DNA of 64,000 bases from Marivirga harenae (lineage in GTDB: Bacteria; Bacteroidota; Bacteroidia; Cytophagales; Cyclobacteriaceae): NCBI RefSeq assembly GCF_030534335.1, contig NZ_CP130565.1:3555501-3619500 (forward strand), written 5' to 3'. Numbering within the stretch: position 1 is the stretch's first letter; the number at the start of each line of letters is the position of its first letter. The position numbers were made by a program, and so were the translations under genes. Positions 7,609 through 17,457 of the stretch are shown here, one piece after another. Below the pieces are notes generated by a model. That model did not search any database. It was not told the DNA's origin and worked only from the letters and a program-made list of their open reading frames with translations.

Positions 7609-9015
7609 ATGAAACGATTAATTGCACAACGATTTATTGCATTATTACTGATGGTAATAATTGCATCCTGCTCTGATGAAAATAAGCTTGAAGAGCAGCG
7701 AAAGCACTCGAACAAAAAAGCGACCGATCCATTTTCAGACGTCACCAGAAATGATGGCAATAGCAATCAAAGAAATCCTGGACCTGGGGGTGGCATCATT
7801 ATGCAGGCTTTCTACTGGGATGTGCCAGCAGGCGGAACTTGGTATCAAACCATTGAAAGTAAAATCGCAGATTGGGATGCAGCAGGTGTCAGTGCCATTT
7901 GGCTCCCTCCTGTTTCAAAAGCTATGAATGGCGGATATTCGATGGGATATGATCCTTTTGATTACTTCGACTTCGGTGATTATAATCAACAAGGTTCTGT
8001 GGAAACTCGTTTTGGATCTCGATCTGAATTGGAGAGTTTAATCAATACTGCACATCAATTTGATATTGATGTCTATGCCGATATAGTCCTAAACCACAAT
8101 AGCGGAGGTGATTTAGAATCCAATCCATATACTGGAACAGATACTTATACAGATTTCAATCCAGCTTCCGGTAAATTCTATAGATCTGCAAGTGATTTTC
8201 ATCCCAATGCTATTGTAGGAAGTGATGAAGGTGTCTTCGGTGGCTTTCCAGATTTAAGTCACTCTAACACATATGTACAAGATTGGCTATGGAATAGAAG
8301 CGATGGAGTAGGAAAATATTACAGAGACGAATTAGGTTTCGATGGTTGGAGATTTGACTATGTAAAAGGTTTTGGAGGCTGGGTAGTCCGTGAATGGATG
8401 AATAACGTAGGCGGTTTTGCCGTAGGTGAATATTGGGATGGCAATGCACAACTGCTTCAAGATTGGGTCAACAGTACCAATAGAACCTCTTCCGCATTCG
8501 ATTTTGCATGCTACTATAGAATGGATGAAGCTTTTGATGGAAATGATTTAACAAAATTACAAGGCGATATGCTTTGGAAAAGGGATGCTGCGAAAGCGGT
8601 GACATTCGTAACCAATCATGATACAGATGAGATCTGGGATAAAATGCATGCATATGCCTATATCTTTACCCACGAAGGTTATCCTACTCTTTTCTATCAA
8701 GATTATGAGGAATGGCTAGATCAAAACAAATTGGATAACTTAATGTGGATTCATAGAAATTTAGCGACTGGCGGAACTAATATTTTATATGCTGATAATG
8801 ATGAGTATGTTGCCAGAAGAAATGGTAATCCTGGTATTGTGGTTTATCTAAATGATTCCAATCAGTGGCTTGAGCGTTGGGTGCCGACTAACTGGGGTAA
8901 TGCTGTCATCAAAGATTATACAGGGAATTCCAATTGGGAGCCAACTACACAAAATGACCAATGGGTAAAAATTCAATGTCCGCCAAATAGTTATACAGTT
9001 TGGTCTTTGAAATAA
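7609..9015 (+). CDS. Lipoprotein alpha-amylase, glycoside hydrolase family 13
   Basis: 468 aa. The signal peptide ends in a lipobox (IASC, Cys21), so the enzyme is lipid-anchored, probably in the outer membrane. The GH13 barrel begins near residue 62. Conserved regions are all present: DIVLNH (region I, 158-163), GWRFDYVKGF with nucleophile Asp250, GEYWD with acid/base Glu274, and FVTNHD with Asp338. A compact C-terminal beta domain follows. It should hydrolyse internal alpha-1,4 bonds in starch-like glucans. The gene stands alone, with its own candidate operator and promoter upstream and a hairpin terminator downstream, so it is probably induced separately and not part of a classic sus-type locus. 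The order of motifs resembles plant/archaeal-type amylases; the subfamily is not certain. Confidence 0.95.
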   Translation: MKRLIAQRFIALLLMVIIASCSDENKLEEQRKHSNKKATDPFSDVTRNDGNSNQRNPGPGGGIIMQAFYWDVPAGGTWYQTIESKIADWDAAGVSAIWLPPVSKAMNGGYSMGYDPFDYFDFGDYNQQGSVETRFGSRSELESLINTAHQFDIDVYADIVLNHNSGGDLESNPYTGTDTYTDFNPASGKFYRSASDFHPNAIVGSDEGVFGGFPDLSHSNTYVQDWLWNRSDGVGKYYRDELGFDGWRFDYVKGFGGWVVREWMNNVGGFAVGEYWDGNAQLLQDWVNSTNRTSSAFDFACYYRMDEAFDGNDLTKLQGDMLWKRDAAKAVTFVTNHDTDEIWDKMHAYAYIFTHEGYPTLFYQDYEEWLDQNKLDNLMWIHRNLATGGTNILYADNDEYVARRNGNPGIVVYLNDSNQWLERWVPTNWGNAVIKDYTGNSNWEPTTQNDQWVKIQCPPNSYTVWSLK

Positions 9016-9033
9016 TTTTATTTTAGCTGTTAG

Positions 9034-9066
9034 AAAGTCATCCAAAGTGAATTGGGTGGCTTTTTT
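9034..9066 (+). terminator. Rho-independent terminator after the amylase
   Basis: A 9-bp stem (9037-9045 with 9052-9060, including G-U pairs, extended by A-T pairs), a 6-nt loop, then six T. It lies 20 nt past the amylase stop. Confidence 0.7.
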
Positions 9067-9105
9067 CATTTCAGCTCTCAGCCCATTTAAAATGACAATT
9101 ATATA

Positions 9106-9735
9106 TCACCTGTTTCCTTTGAAATTGATATAATTATTATTTAAGATATATAGGTCTAACAAAGCTTTGGGACGAGCAAAAAATTCTCTGATAGTCACTT
9201 GAGTGGAGGAATAGACTGGGACTTCTGCTGCTGGAAAGGCAATAGCATCCATTTCATAATACTGACTGATATAAAGGGCTCTAAAGGCGTGGAATTCTTG
9301 TGTAATAATCGTAACATCATTATGATGAAATACTTCTTTGCACCGAGCTACACTTTCTATGGTTCGTAGGCCAGCAGTATCAATGGAAATAACCCTTTCA
9401 GGAACACCTTTCTCCATTAAAGCTTTTTTCATATCACTAGGCTCGTTATAGTATCTAGTTCTATTATCCCCACTGAGCAATAACCCTTTTACTTTACCCT
9501 TATGATACAGTTGAGCTGCTGCCTCCATCCTATTATCAAAAAAACTATTGGCTTCACCTTTCACATTTCTCTTGCTAGTCCCCAGAACTAAAGCCATTTC
9601 CTTGATTGGTATGCTATCAACATCCTCATATATATAATCGCTAGTTTTTGAAATAATGAAAACATTGGAGAATATGGCAAATACAATTGCGGATATTAAA
9701 AGGAATAAGCCAAGGCGAATAGAAAATTTTATCAT
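9106..9735 (-). CDS. sanA: SanA/YdcF-like DUF218 envelope protein
   Basis: 209 aa. One N-terminal membrane segment (about 7-28) precedes a DUF218 domain with the typical motifs LVLGTSKR, LLLSGDN, DTAGLRTIESV and ITQEFHAFRAL. In enterobacteria SanA contributes to the envelope permeability barrier and vancomycin tolerance; its biochemical activity is not settled. Its start overlaps the stop of the TrmH gene by one base, so it is probably the last gene of the parE-parC-trmH-sanA transcription unit. Confidence 0.85.
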   Translation of the reverse strand: MIKFSIRLGLFLLISAIVFAIFSNVFIISKTSDYIYEDVDSIPIKEMALVLGTSKRNVKGEANSFFDNRMEAAAQLYHKGKVKGLLLSGDNRTRYYNEPSDMKKALMEKGVPERVISIDTAGLRTIESVARCKEVFHHNDVTIITQEFHAFRALYISQYYEMDAIAFPAAEVPVYSSTQVTIREFFARPKALLDLYILNNNYINFKGNR

Positions 9736-10427
9736 TACAATTTATCAGGTTCAAAAGCCTTAACGAAGAATCTTTCATAATCGTCAGGTCTGGCCATACA
9801 TTTTTTATACCATTGCAAACGGTAATCGGCCTTGGTTTGATCGTCAAATTGCCAATTTTCTACAAGAGATCTTATTTTACTGATTAAGCTGTAAAATATA
9901 ATGCCGGATGCTACTGAAACATTATAGCTTTCAGTGAAACCATGCATTGGCAGACGAACAAAATCATCTGCCATTGCTTTTGATTCTTCGCTTACCCCAT
10001 CTCTCTCATTTCCCATTACCACTGCAAAAGGCTGAGTTAAATGCAAGTCCTCTGGAGAACAAGCATTTCCATTTGGACTAGTAACTACGATTTTATAGCC
10101 TTTTGATTTTAAGTCACTCAGCACATCTTTCGTAGGCGTTTTACTTTCGGGATACTGGTGGACATCCACCCATTTAATTGCCCCTCTGCTGACTCCTCTA
10201 CCTAATTTGAATGCATTTTCATTTTCTATTATATGGTAGTGCTGAATTCCCAAACATTCTCCAGATCTAATAATCGCATTGGCATTATGTGGATCCCTTA
10301 TATCTTCCAAAACTACTCTCATAAATTCGGTTCTATTTTCAAGAACGGATTCAATAAAGCCTTTTCGTTCTTCGGAGAGAAATTCCCCAAATTTTTGAGT
10401 GAGAAAATGATTTAATTCAACGTCCAT
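9735..10427 (-). CDS. trmH: tRNA guanosine-2'-O-methyltransferase, TrmH/SpoU family
   Basis: 230 aa. The SPOUT knot motifs are clear: NANAIIRSGECLGI (motif 1 with its Arg), VMGNERDGVS (motif 2) and MHGFTESYNVSVASGIIFY (motif 3). A C-terminal helical extension (about 190-230) matches TrmH, which methylates the 2'-O of G18 in the D-loop using S-adenosylmethionine. It follows parC by 6 nt and overlaps sanA by 1 nt. The conserved Arg, Glu-Asn and C-terminal tail favour TrmH over the rRNA methylase RlmB. Confidence 0.88.
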   Translation of the reverse strand: MDVELNHFLTQKFGEFLSEERKGFIESVLENRTEFMRVVLEDIRDPHNANAIIRSGECLGIQHYHIIENENAFKLGRGVSRGAIKWVDVHQYPESKTPTKDVLSDLKSKGYKIVVTSPNGNACSPEDLHLTQPFAVVMGNERDGVSEESKAMADDFVRLPMHGFTESYNVSVASGIIFYSLISKIRSLVENWQFDDQTKADYRLQWYKKCMARPDDYERFFVKAFEPDKL

Positions 10428-10433
10428 TTTCGA

Positions 10434-13037
10434 TTAAAACAAGCCTAATTGCTCTTTATCATCATCTACATCAAATTCAATGGAGTCACCTGATTTAAAC
10501 TCCTTAGGCTTTTCTTCTTTTTTGCTTTCCAATAATTTTACTTTTGTAACATCATATTGAGAAAGTTTATTTCCTATTGCTTTCCAGCCTTTAACGTCAA
10601 TAAGCATGTCAAAATCATAAATTGCTGATTCTTTTTCCCTGCCTTTACCTTTCCTGAATTCAATTTCAAGCTGAGGATCCTTGTCTGTAGTCACCAAAGT
10701 GAGGACGGACTTTTTATGTTCCGAAATAAAAACAAATGCTTTATTCAGAGTTCGCGTTTCAATCTGGAAACGCTTCACATAATAGTTTTTAGAAGCCCCA
10801 TCATAATAAACGCTTGCTATCACTTTATTAGGATCAAATTTCTCTATTAGTAAGACCTTGTCCCCATCAAAACGATTGGTCAACTCATAATTGCTTAGTT
10901 CATATGACCCATCTTTGTTTATAACCAATATATTATCGTCACCATGGAAGGAACCGATCATCTGTCCTCTTTCATCAGTATTGAGTTTACCTACTGACTG
11001 ATCATAATAGATCTTCAGGCCACCAAAACTACTTTCTCCAAGCAATTTAAATTCAATCTTCTTAACAGGATATTTAGTCAGAATATTACCTCCAGCTCCT
11101 CTGCCCTTAATTTCCAATTCAGCAAAATCAAAATCAAATACTTTTACTCTCGCCCTGCAAGAATTCGATAATTTAACATTAATCACCTCTGATTCTCCAT
11201 TTGGACGAGCTTCCAAATACAATACCTTTGAGCCTTTTGCACCCTTAGAAACATCATAATCCCGATCCCTGGTAACCGATAAAACCTGAAATCTCTTCAC
11301 CATTGTTCGACCGGTCTTCCCGTCTAAATAAGCTGCGTTATAAACCCTGCGTTCATCATTCTTTCTAAAAATATCAACATGTATAATGTCTTTCCCAACG
11401 AACACCTTTTCATCAATTCTAACTACTTTGTAAGTCCCGTCCCTTTTAAATGCAATTACATCATCCAAATCAGAGCAATCAGTCACGAACTCATCCTTCT
11501 TCATACCGTAGCCAATGAAGCCTTCCGCACGATTAACATAAAGTTTCTGATTATTGGCCGCAACCGTATGAGCCTGGATATTATCAAAACTCTTTATCTC
11601 TGTTTTACGCTCTTTGCCTTTTCCATACTTCTCTAATAATCCTTTATAATATGCTATGGCATATTCGGTTAGATGTTGCAGGTGATGTTCCACTTCTTTC
11701 AACTCCTCTTCCAATTTGCGCATCAATTCATCCGCCTTGAATTTATCAAATTTGGAAATTCTCTTAATCTTAATTTCCGTTAATCGGATGATGTCCTCTT
11801 GCGTTATGTCTCTGTAAAATTGAGGTTTGAATGGCTCTAATCCCTTATCAATAGTCTCAAGAACCGCTTCCCAAGTTTCGCATTCCTCAATATTTCTATA
11901 AATCCTGTTTTCTATGAATATCTTTTCTAAGGAAGAAAATAGGATTTTCTCCATTAGCTCTCCTTTCCTGATCTCCAGTTCACGCTCCAATAGATTAAGC
12001 GTATCATCCACATTCTTTTTCAGAATCTCATTGACAGGCAAGAAATGAGGTTTATCCTCAATGATAACACATGCATTAGGAGAAATGGAGACTTCACAGT
12101 CTGTGAAGGCATAAAGTGCATCGATAGTGATGTCCGGTGATTGACCAGCAGCTAATTGAACCTCAATTTCCACATCTTTAGCCGTGTTATCTACTACTTT
12201 TTTGACCTTAATCTTTCCTTTATCATTAGCTTTGATGATAGATTCAATTAAACCAGTTGTGGTTGTGCCAAAAGGAATGTTTTTGATTAAAAGTGTTCGC
12301 TTCTCTCCTTCCTCTATTTTAGCTCTAACTCTGATTTTACCACCTCTTAAACCTTGGTTGTATTCCGAAAAATCGGCCATTCCACCAGTCGGGAAGTCCG
12401 GATAAAATTCTACTTTTTTATTCTTTAAAACATCAATACAAGCATTGATTAATTCACAGAAGTTATGGGGGAGTATTTTGGTAGAAAGACCGACTGCAAT
12501 CCCTTCAACACCTTGAGCTAATAATAGTGGGAATTTTACTGGTAATGTAACCGGTTCTTTTTTTCGTCCATCGTAGGATAACTGCCATTCTGTAGTTTGA
12601 GGATTGAAAACTACATCTAGTGCAAATTTTGAGAGTCGCGCCTCAATATATCTGGGGGCAGCAGAACTATCTCCTGTTCTAATATCGCCCCAGTTCCCTT
12701 GGGTTTCAATTAGAATATCCTTCTGACCCATATTTACAATAGCATCGCCTATAGAAGCATCACCATGTGGATGATATTGCATAGTTTGTCCAATGATGTT
12801 CGCTACTTTATTAAAACGCCCATCATCCATTTCCTTCATGGCATGCATGATACGTCTCTGGACAGGCTTAAAACCGTCTTCATTAGCAGGTACAGCTCGC
12901 TCAAGGATTACGTAAGATGCATAATCTAAAAACCAGTTTTCATACATACCTGAAACTGGAATCACATTGTGTAATTTATCTTTATCCTCTCCGTTTTGGT
13001 TGTTATTAGGTTCTATATTCTCGTTATTTTCTTCCAT
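10434..13037 (-). CDS. parC: DNA topoisomerase IV subunit A
   Basis: 867 aa. The winged-helix core carries the catalytic tyrosine in AAPRY (Tyr130), preceded by the quinolone-pocket segment HPHGDASIGDA. A coiled-coil tower and a beta-pinwheel C-terminal domain follow. The C-terminal domain lacks the GyrA box (QxRGGKG), and the gene lies behind parE, so topoisomerase IV is preferred over gyrase. The enzyme unlinks daughter chromosomes. The last residues form an acidic tail (about 847-867). It is the second gene of the unit, 82 nt after parE. Confidence 0.93.
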   Translation of the reverse strand: MEENNENIEPNNNQNGEDKDKLHNVIPVSGMYENWFLDYASYVILERAVPANEDGFKPVQRRIMHAMKEMDDGRFNKVANIIGQTMQYHPHGDASIGDAIVNMGQKDILIETQGNWGDIRTGDSSAAPRYIEARLSKFALDVVFNPQTTEWQLSYDGRKKEPVTLPVKFPLLLAQGVEGIAVGLSTKILPHNFCELINACIDVLKNKKVEFYPDFPTGGMADFSEYNQGLRGGKIRVRAKIEEGEKRTLLIKNIPFGTTTTGLIESIIKANDKGKIKVKKVVDNTAKDVEIEVQLAAGQSPDITIDALYAFTDCEVSISPNACVIIEDKPHFLPVNEILKKNVDDTLNLLERELEIRKGELMEKILFSSLEKIFIENRIYRNIEECETWEAVLETIDKGLEPFKPQFYRDITQEDIIRLTEIKIKRISKFDKFKADELMRKLEEELKEVEHHLQHLTEYAIAYYKGLLEKYGKGKERKTEIKSFDNIQAHTVAANNQKLYVNRAEGFIGYGMKKDEFVTDCSDLDDVIAFKRDGTYKVVRIDEKVFVGKDIIHVDIFRKNDERRVYNAAYLDGKTGRTMVKRFQVLSVTRDRDYDVSKGAKGSKVLYLEARPNGESEVINVKLSNSCRARVKVFDFDFAELEIKGRGAGGNILTKYPVKKIEFKLLGESSFGGLKIYYDQSVGKLNTDERGQMIGSFHGDDNILVINKDGSYELSNYELTNRFDGDKVLLIEKFDPNKVIASVYYDGASKNYYVKRFQIETRTLNKAFVFISEHKKSVLTLVTTDKDPQLEIEFRKGKGREKESAIYDFDMLIDVKGWKAIGNKLSQYDVTKVKLLESKKEEKPKEFKSGDSIEFDVDDDKEQLGLF

Positions 13038-13119
13038 TTGAATTGATCAAAGACGATATTTTTTGTTCCGTGACAAACTGAATTATTGAAGAACTGAACT
13101 TCAACAATTGTACAACAAA

Positions 13120-14979
13120 TTAAGCTTCGGCTAATTCTTCCTCTAAATCCTTCTCCACCCTTAATTTATCAATAATAAACTGTTGTCTCTCCATGGTATT
13201 TGTTCCCATATAGAAAGTCAACAGGTCTTTTATTTTTGTTTGGTTATTTAAGATAATCGGATCCAATTTGATGTTCTCATTGATAAACTCACCAAATTCC
13301 TCTGGAGATATCTCTCCTAAACCTTTAAATCGAGTGATCTCTGCCGCTTTTCCGATTTTCTCTATTGCTCTTCTTCTTTCTTCATCAGAATAGCAGTAAA
13401 TCGTTTCCTTTTTATTTCTTACTCTAAACAAAGGTGTATCTAAAATATACAAATGACCATCACGCACTAAATCTGGGAAAAACTGCAAAAAGAAAGTCAT
13501 TAAAAGTAAACGAATATGCATTCCATCAACATCGGCATCAGTGGCAATAATCACTTTTCTATATCTAAGCCCTTCCAATCCTTCTTCTATATTCAATGCA
13601 TGTTGCAAAAGGTTAAATTCCTCATTTTCATACACTAATTTCTTGGTTTTACCATAGCAATTTAATGGCTTGCCTCTAAGACTAAAAACAGCTTGAGTCT
13701 GGACATCTCGCGATTTAGTGATAGAACCAGAGGCAGAATCTCCCTCGGTGATGAAAATCATCGTATCATCTTTTCTATCATGTTTATTATCATCATAATG
13801 AACTCGACAGTCACGTAGTTTTTTATTGTGAAGGTTGGCCTTCTTAGCACGTTCGTTGGCGAGCTTTTTTATTCCAGCCATGTCCTTACGTTCCCGCTCA
13901 GATTGCATGATTCTCTTCTGAAGGGCCTCAGCAGTCTTAGGATTTCTATGCAAGTAATCGTCTAATGCTTTCTTGACGAAATCATTAATGAATGTACGCA
14001 TTGTAGGTCCATCTGGCGCCACATTTTGAGAACCTAATTTAGTTTTGGTTTGAGATTCAAAAACTGGCTCTTGAACTCGGACAGCCACGGCAGCTACTAC
14101 TGCTTGCCTGATATCTGATGGATCATAATTCTTTCCGTAAAAATCACGAACAGTTTTCACAATAGCCTCCTTAAAAGCAACTAAATGCGTTCCTCCTTGT
14201 GTAGTATTTTGGCCATTTACAAAAGAATAATACTCTTCTCCATACTGATTGGCGTGAGTCATAGCCATTTCAATATCTTCTCCTTTCAAATGAATGATTG
14301 GGTATCGATTAGTTTCTTCGTCAGATTTTCTATCCAATAAATCCTTTAAGCCATTTGCTGAATGAAACTTCTCACCATTAAAATTAATGGTTAAACCAGA
14401 GTTAAGAAAAGCATAATTCCACATCTGTTCTTCCAAGAAACCAGGAATAAAATGATAATTTTTAAATACTGTTTCATCTGGCTCAAAGGCAATCAAAGTA
14501 CCATTCCTGCCGCTCGAACTGCTTACATTCGCATCATTCTCAATAACTCCCCTCTTAAATTCAGCAATCTTTGTTTGGCCTTCCCTGAAAGCTTGCACTT
14601 TAAAATAATTAGATAAGGCATTGACTGCTTTAGTACCAACTCCATTCAGACCAACGGACTTTTGGAATGCTCCTGTATCATATTTACCTCCGGTGTTGAT
14701 CTTGGAGACGCAATCTACCACTTTTCCGAGCGGGATGCCTCTGCCATAATCTCTCACCTCTACTCTCTGATCGGTTATCTTAATTTCTATTGTTTTTCCA
14801 AACCCCATCATATGTTCATCAATGGAGTTATCAATCACTTCTTTAACCAAAACGTATATTCCGTCATCAGGAGATGAACCATCACCTAATTTACCAATAT
14901 ACATTCCAGGACGCATACGTATATGTTCCCGCCAATCCAGTGATTTTATACTGTCCTCATCATATTGAAATTCCGCCAT
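13120..14979 (-). CDS. parE: DNA topoisomerase IV subunit B
   Basis: 619 aa. The GHKL ATPase domain is at about 1-220 ([11 protein letters not shown]-box, [10 protein letters not shown]1-type box, [14 protein letters not shown]). The TOPRIM domain holds [10 protein letters not shown] with its catalytic Glu and the metal-binding [10 protein letters not shown]. It ends without the extra domain seen in some GyrB proteins, which supports ParE. It pairs with the ParC subunit encoded next on the same strand and appears to be the first gene of the parE-parC-trmH-sanA unit. Confidence 0.93.
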   Translation of the reverse strand: MAEFQYDEDSIKSLDWREHIRMRPGMYIGKLGDGSSPDDGIYVLVKEVIDNSIDEHMMGFGKTIEIKITDQRVEVRDYGRGIPLGKVVDCVSKINTGGKYDTGAFQKSVGLNGVGTKAVNALSNYFKVQAFREGQTKIAEFKRGVIENDANVSSSSGRNGTLIAFEPDETVFKNYHFIPGFLEEQMWNYAFLNSGLTINFNGEKFHSANGLKDLLDRKSDEETNRYPIIHLKGEDIEMAMTHANQYGEEYYSFVNGQNTTQGGTHLVAFKEAIVKTVRDFYGKNYDPSDIRQAVVAAVAVRVQEPVFESQTKTKLGSQNVAPDGPTMRTFINDFVKKALDDYLHRNPKTAEALQKRIMQSERERKDMAGIKKLANERAKKANLHNKKLRDCRVHYDDNKHDRKDDTMIFITEGDSASGSITKSRDVQTQAVFSLRGKPLNCYGKTKKLVYENEEFNLLQHALNIEEGLEGLRYRKVIIATDADVDGMHIRLLLMTFFLQFFPDLVRDGHLYILDTPLFRVRNKKETIYCYSDEERRRAIEKIGKAAEITRFKGLGEISPEEFGEFINENIKLDPIILNNQTKIKDLLTFYMGTNTMERQQFIIDKLRVEKDLEEELAEA

Positions 14980-15203
14980 CGTATTTATGGATTGAAAAGT
15001 TTATGCTTACTCAAATTTTAAAATTACAAAGCTTTTTCTAATTGTAAAGCTTTTTGATTTCCAGACCAATTGATTTTAGGTATGACAAAGCACCTAAACA
15101 GATAAAGCCTTACATAAAGCAAAGCCAATAAAATATTTGAATATGAGATGTTTAAACTGATCTTTAAATCAATCTAACCATCATGAAAAATATTTGAAAA
15201 AAA

Positions 15204-15665
15204 TTATTTATTTCTTCTTAAGATGAACGGCAACCAAAGTACCCAGAAGAAAATAAGCAAAAGACTCCCAATTAATAAAGGCAAGTACCCAGTTTGGGTT
15301 AAACCATCTTCATTGTTTACGAAAATAAATACAGTAAGCAAACTTGCAAAAAATAAATTAAACGCACCTGCCAAGCTTCTTGCCCATGAGGCTAAAGTAT
15401 TTCTAGCTTTTTCCTGCTTAAAATAGAAATTAGAGCCTATCGGTTGACTATTTATCACTACAGCTAGGGCAACACAGATAAGTACAATTACAGTAGGAAT
15501 TATTAATCCTGAATAAAACAATGTATTGTTGCTGAATTGAATTTGATTATCTAATACCTTGATTTTCACACTAGATAACTCAGCAAAATATGCATAAGTA
15601 TAAAATAAAACCGCTAAATAGGCTAAGCTAGTCCCAATCAAAAAAGCTCTTGAAATCCTTTCCAT
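15204..15665 (-). CDS. Small four-pass membrane protein
   Basis: 153 aa. Hydrophobic segments lie at about 8-27, 51-71, 98-116 and 127-147, with a polar loop after the second. I recognise no motif. It is divergent from the alkylglycerol-monooxygenase-like gene and separated from parE by over 220 bp, so it is probably a single-gene unit. The function is unknown. Confidence 0.6.
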   Translation of the reverse strand: MERISRAFLIGTSLAYLAVLFYTYAYFAELSSVKIKVLDNQIQFSNNTLFYSGLIIPTVIVLICVALAVVINSQPIGSNFYFKQEKARNTLASWARSLAGAFNLFFASLLTVFIFVNNEDGLTQTGYLPLLIGSLLLIFFWVLWLPFILRRNK

Positions 15666-15797
15666 ATTAATTATTTATTGGCAAAATTAATCGGATTCAT
15701 GAGTATTTCAGCATTTTTTCGAGGAAGTTTTTATTCAAAATGTTATATTTCGCAACGAAGCAATTTTTATTATTGTTTTAGGTATAAATTAACTAAA

Positions 15798-17042
15798 ATG
15801 GATTTTAACCCAATCATATTATCAATCCCTATCTATTTTGCCCTCATTGGGATTGAATTACTCATTCAAGCAGTGAAAAGGTATAGAATTTATAGGCTAA
15901 ATGATGCAATTACCAACATTAGCTGTGGAATAACCCAGCAAGTCACAGGCATCTTTTTCAAAGTACTTAGTGTAGCAGCTTATCAATGGGTATTCGAAAA
16001 TTTTGCATTATTCTCTATTGCCCCAACCTGGTATAATTTGATATTACTGTTTATTCTGGCTGATTTCTTTTATTATTGGGCCCATCGGAAAAGTCACGAA
16101 ATCAATTTGTTCTGGGGTGGGCATGTAGTACATCACCAAAGCGAAGATTACAACTTCTCTGTGGCTTTAAGGCAAGGTTCTTTCCAAATTATCTGGACAT
16201 TTTTCTTCTATTTTCCATTAGCCATACTTGGTTTTGACACTTTAAGTTTTGTATTAATGTCTGGCTTGGTAACCGTTTATCAATTTTGGATTCATACTGA
16301 AACCATAAGGAAGATGGGAGTTTTTGAATTAATTTTCAACACACCTTCTCACCACCGAGTCCATCATGGTAGAAATCCCAAGTACATTGATAAAAATCAT
16401 GCAGGAGTTTTTATTATTTGGGATAAAATGTTTGGGACTTTTCAAAAAGAGGAGGAAAAGCCTACGTATGGAATAACAAAGCAAACTGCAAGTTGGAATC
16501 CTGTTTGGGTAAATTTACAGCACTATGTAGAGATGAGTAAAGGTATCAGGCAAATGAAAGGAATAAAAAATAAACTTAAATATATTTTTTACAAACCTGG
16601 TTGGCGGCCCAAAGAAATGGGTGGTCAAATGCCGATTCCTGCAGTTGATCCTGAACATGATCAAAAGTTTGATAAGCAAGCATCTGGTGCATTTAGTCTA
16701 TACGTTTTAGTTCAATACATCATTATTTTGGGTGGCACTGCCCTATTCCTCTTTACTGCTGACAATTTTAATACTTGGGAGCAAATATTAGCCGTTGCGT
16801 TAATTATTTTAGGAGTTACAAGTTTGGGCGTAGTCCTTGAGGAAAAAAAGTATTCCTTCGCTTTAGAAATATTTAGAGTATTACTTACGCCAATAGTAAT
16901 CGTATTTGTCCTTCTTCCTGTAATAGGGAAGGCAATAATGATAGCAATATTAGCTTATGGACTACTTTCATTTGCCTCATTAATATTTATAAAGAAATCA
17001 TATTCAACTGTCGAACAACCTACTTCAAAAACAATTTTATGA
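15798..17042 (+). CDS. Fatty acid hydroxylase/sterol desaturase family, alkylglycerol monooxygenase-like
   Basis: 414 aa from the ATG at 15798; an upstream in-frame ATG at 15678 would add 40 residues without family character. The eight-histidine di-iron signature is complete: HRKSH, HVVHH, then SHHRVHH and a later His in NHAGVF. Four membrane segments surround these motifs, and three to four more lie in the last 110 residues. This layout resembles alkylglycerol monooxygenase (TMEM195-like), which cleaves ether lipids, more than sterol C5-desaturase. It overlaps the following lipoprotein gene by 4 nt. The actual lipid substrate is not known. Confidence 0.85.
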   Translation: MDFNPIILSIPIYFALIGIELLIQAVKRYRIYRLNDAITNISCGITQQVTGIFFKVLSVAAYQWVFENFALFSIAPTWYNLILLFILADFFYYWAHRKSHEINLFWGGHVVHHQSEDYNFSVALRQGSFQIIWTFFFYFPLAILGFDTLSFVLMSGLVTVYQFWIHTETIRKMGVFELIFNTPSHHRVHHGRNPKYIDKNHAGVFIIWDKMFGTFQKEEEKPTYGITKQTASWNPVWVNLQHYVEMSKGIRQMKGIKNKLKYIFYKPGWRPKEMGGQMPIPAVDPEHDQKFDKQASGAFSLYVLVQYIIILGGTALFLFTADNFNTWEQILAVALIILGVTSLGVVLEEKKYSFALEIFRVLLTPIVIVFVLLPVIGKAIMIAILAYGLLSFASLIFIKKSYSTVEQPTSKTIL

Positions 17043-17416
17043 ACTTAAGTCGCATAATCGCATTTGCTGTTTTACTTTTTATAGTTGCATGTGGAAAATT
17101 ACCTGAACTAAAAAATATAGACCTCAAAAATTGGAAAGATGATAAGGACGGCTGTCTAGAATATAGAATTGAAGTGATCAGCGATTTGCTTGATCAAAAA
17201 GAAGAATTGAAAGGACTGTCACAAAATGAAGTGATTGACTTATTAGGTGCTGCTGACAAGCATCAACTATATGAAAGAAGCCAGAAATTTTTTATCTATT
17301 ATTTAGAGCCTAACGAAAATTGTGCAAAATACTCGGAAGGTTATGTAAAAGCTTTATATATTCGTTTTAATTCATTAGATCAAGCAGTTGATTTTAATGT
17401 TCAAGAAGTGAAATAA
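17039..17416 (+). CDS. Small lipoprotein of unknown function
   Basis: 125 aa. The signal peptide ends in IVACGK with the lipid-attachment Cys at residue 18. The mature part is small and mixed alpha/beta, with a GLSQNEVIDLLGAADKHQLYERSQKFFIYYL stretch (split here as GLSQNEVIDLLG then FFIYYL) that resembles SmpA/OmlA-like outer-membrane assembly domains. That resemblance is weak. The start overlaps the upstream di-iron oxygenase stop by 4 nt, so the two are co-translated. Confidence 0.65.
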   Translation: MNLSRIIAFAVLLFIVACGKLPELKNIDLKNWKDDKDGCLEYRIEVISDLLDQKEELKGLSQNEVIDLLGAADKHQLYERSQKFFIYYLEPNENCAKYSEGYVKALYIRFNSLDQAVDFNVQEVK

Positions 17417-17457
17417 AACATAAATTGATTTTTTAAACTCAACAATAACAGTTTATC

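Noticed and set aside
15028-15058. Repeated AAAGCTTTTT near the parE start
   Set aside because: Two short AT-rich copies with no clear promoter or operator structure; probably composition.
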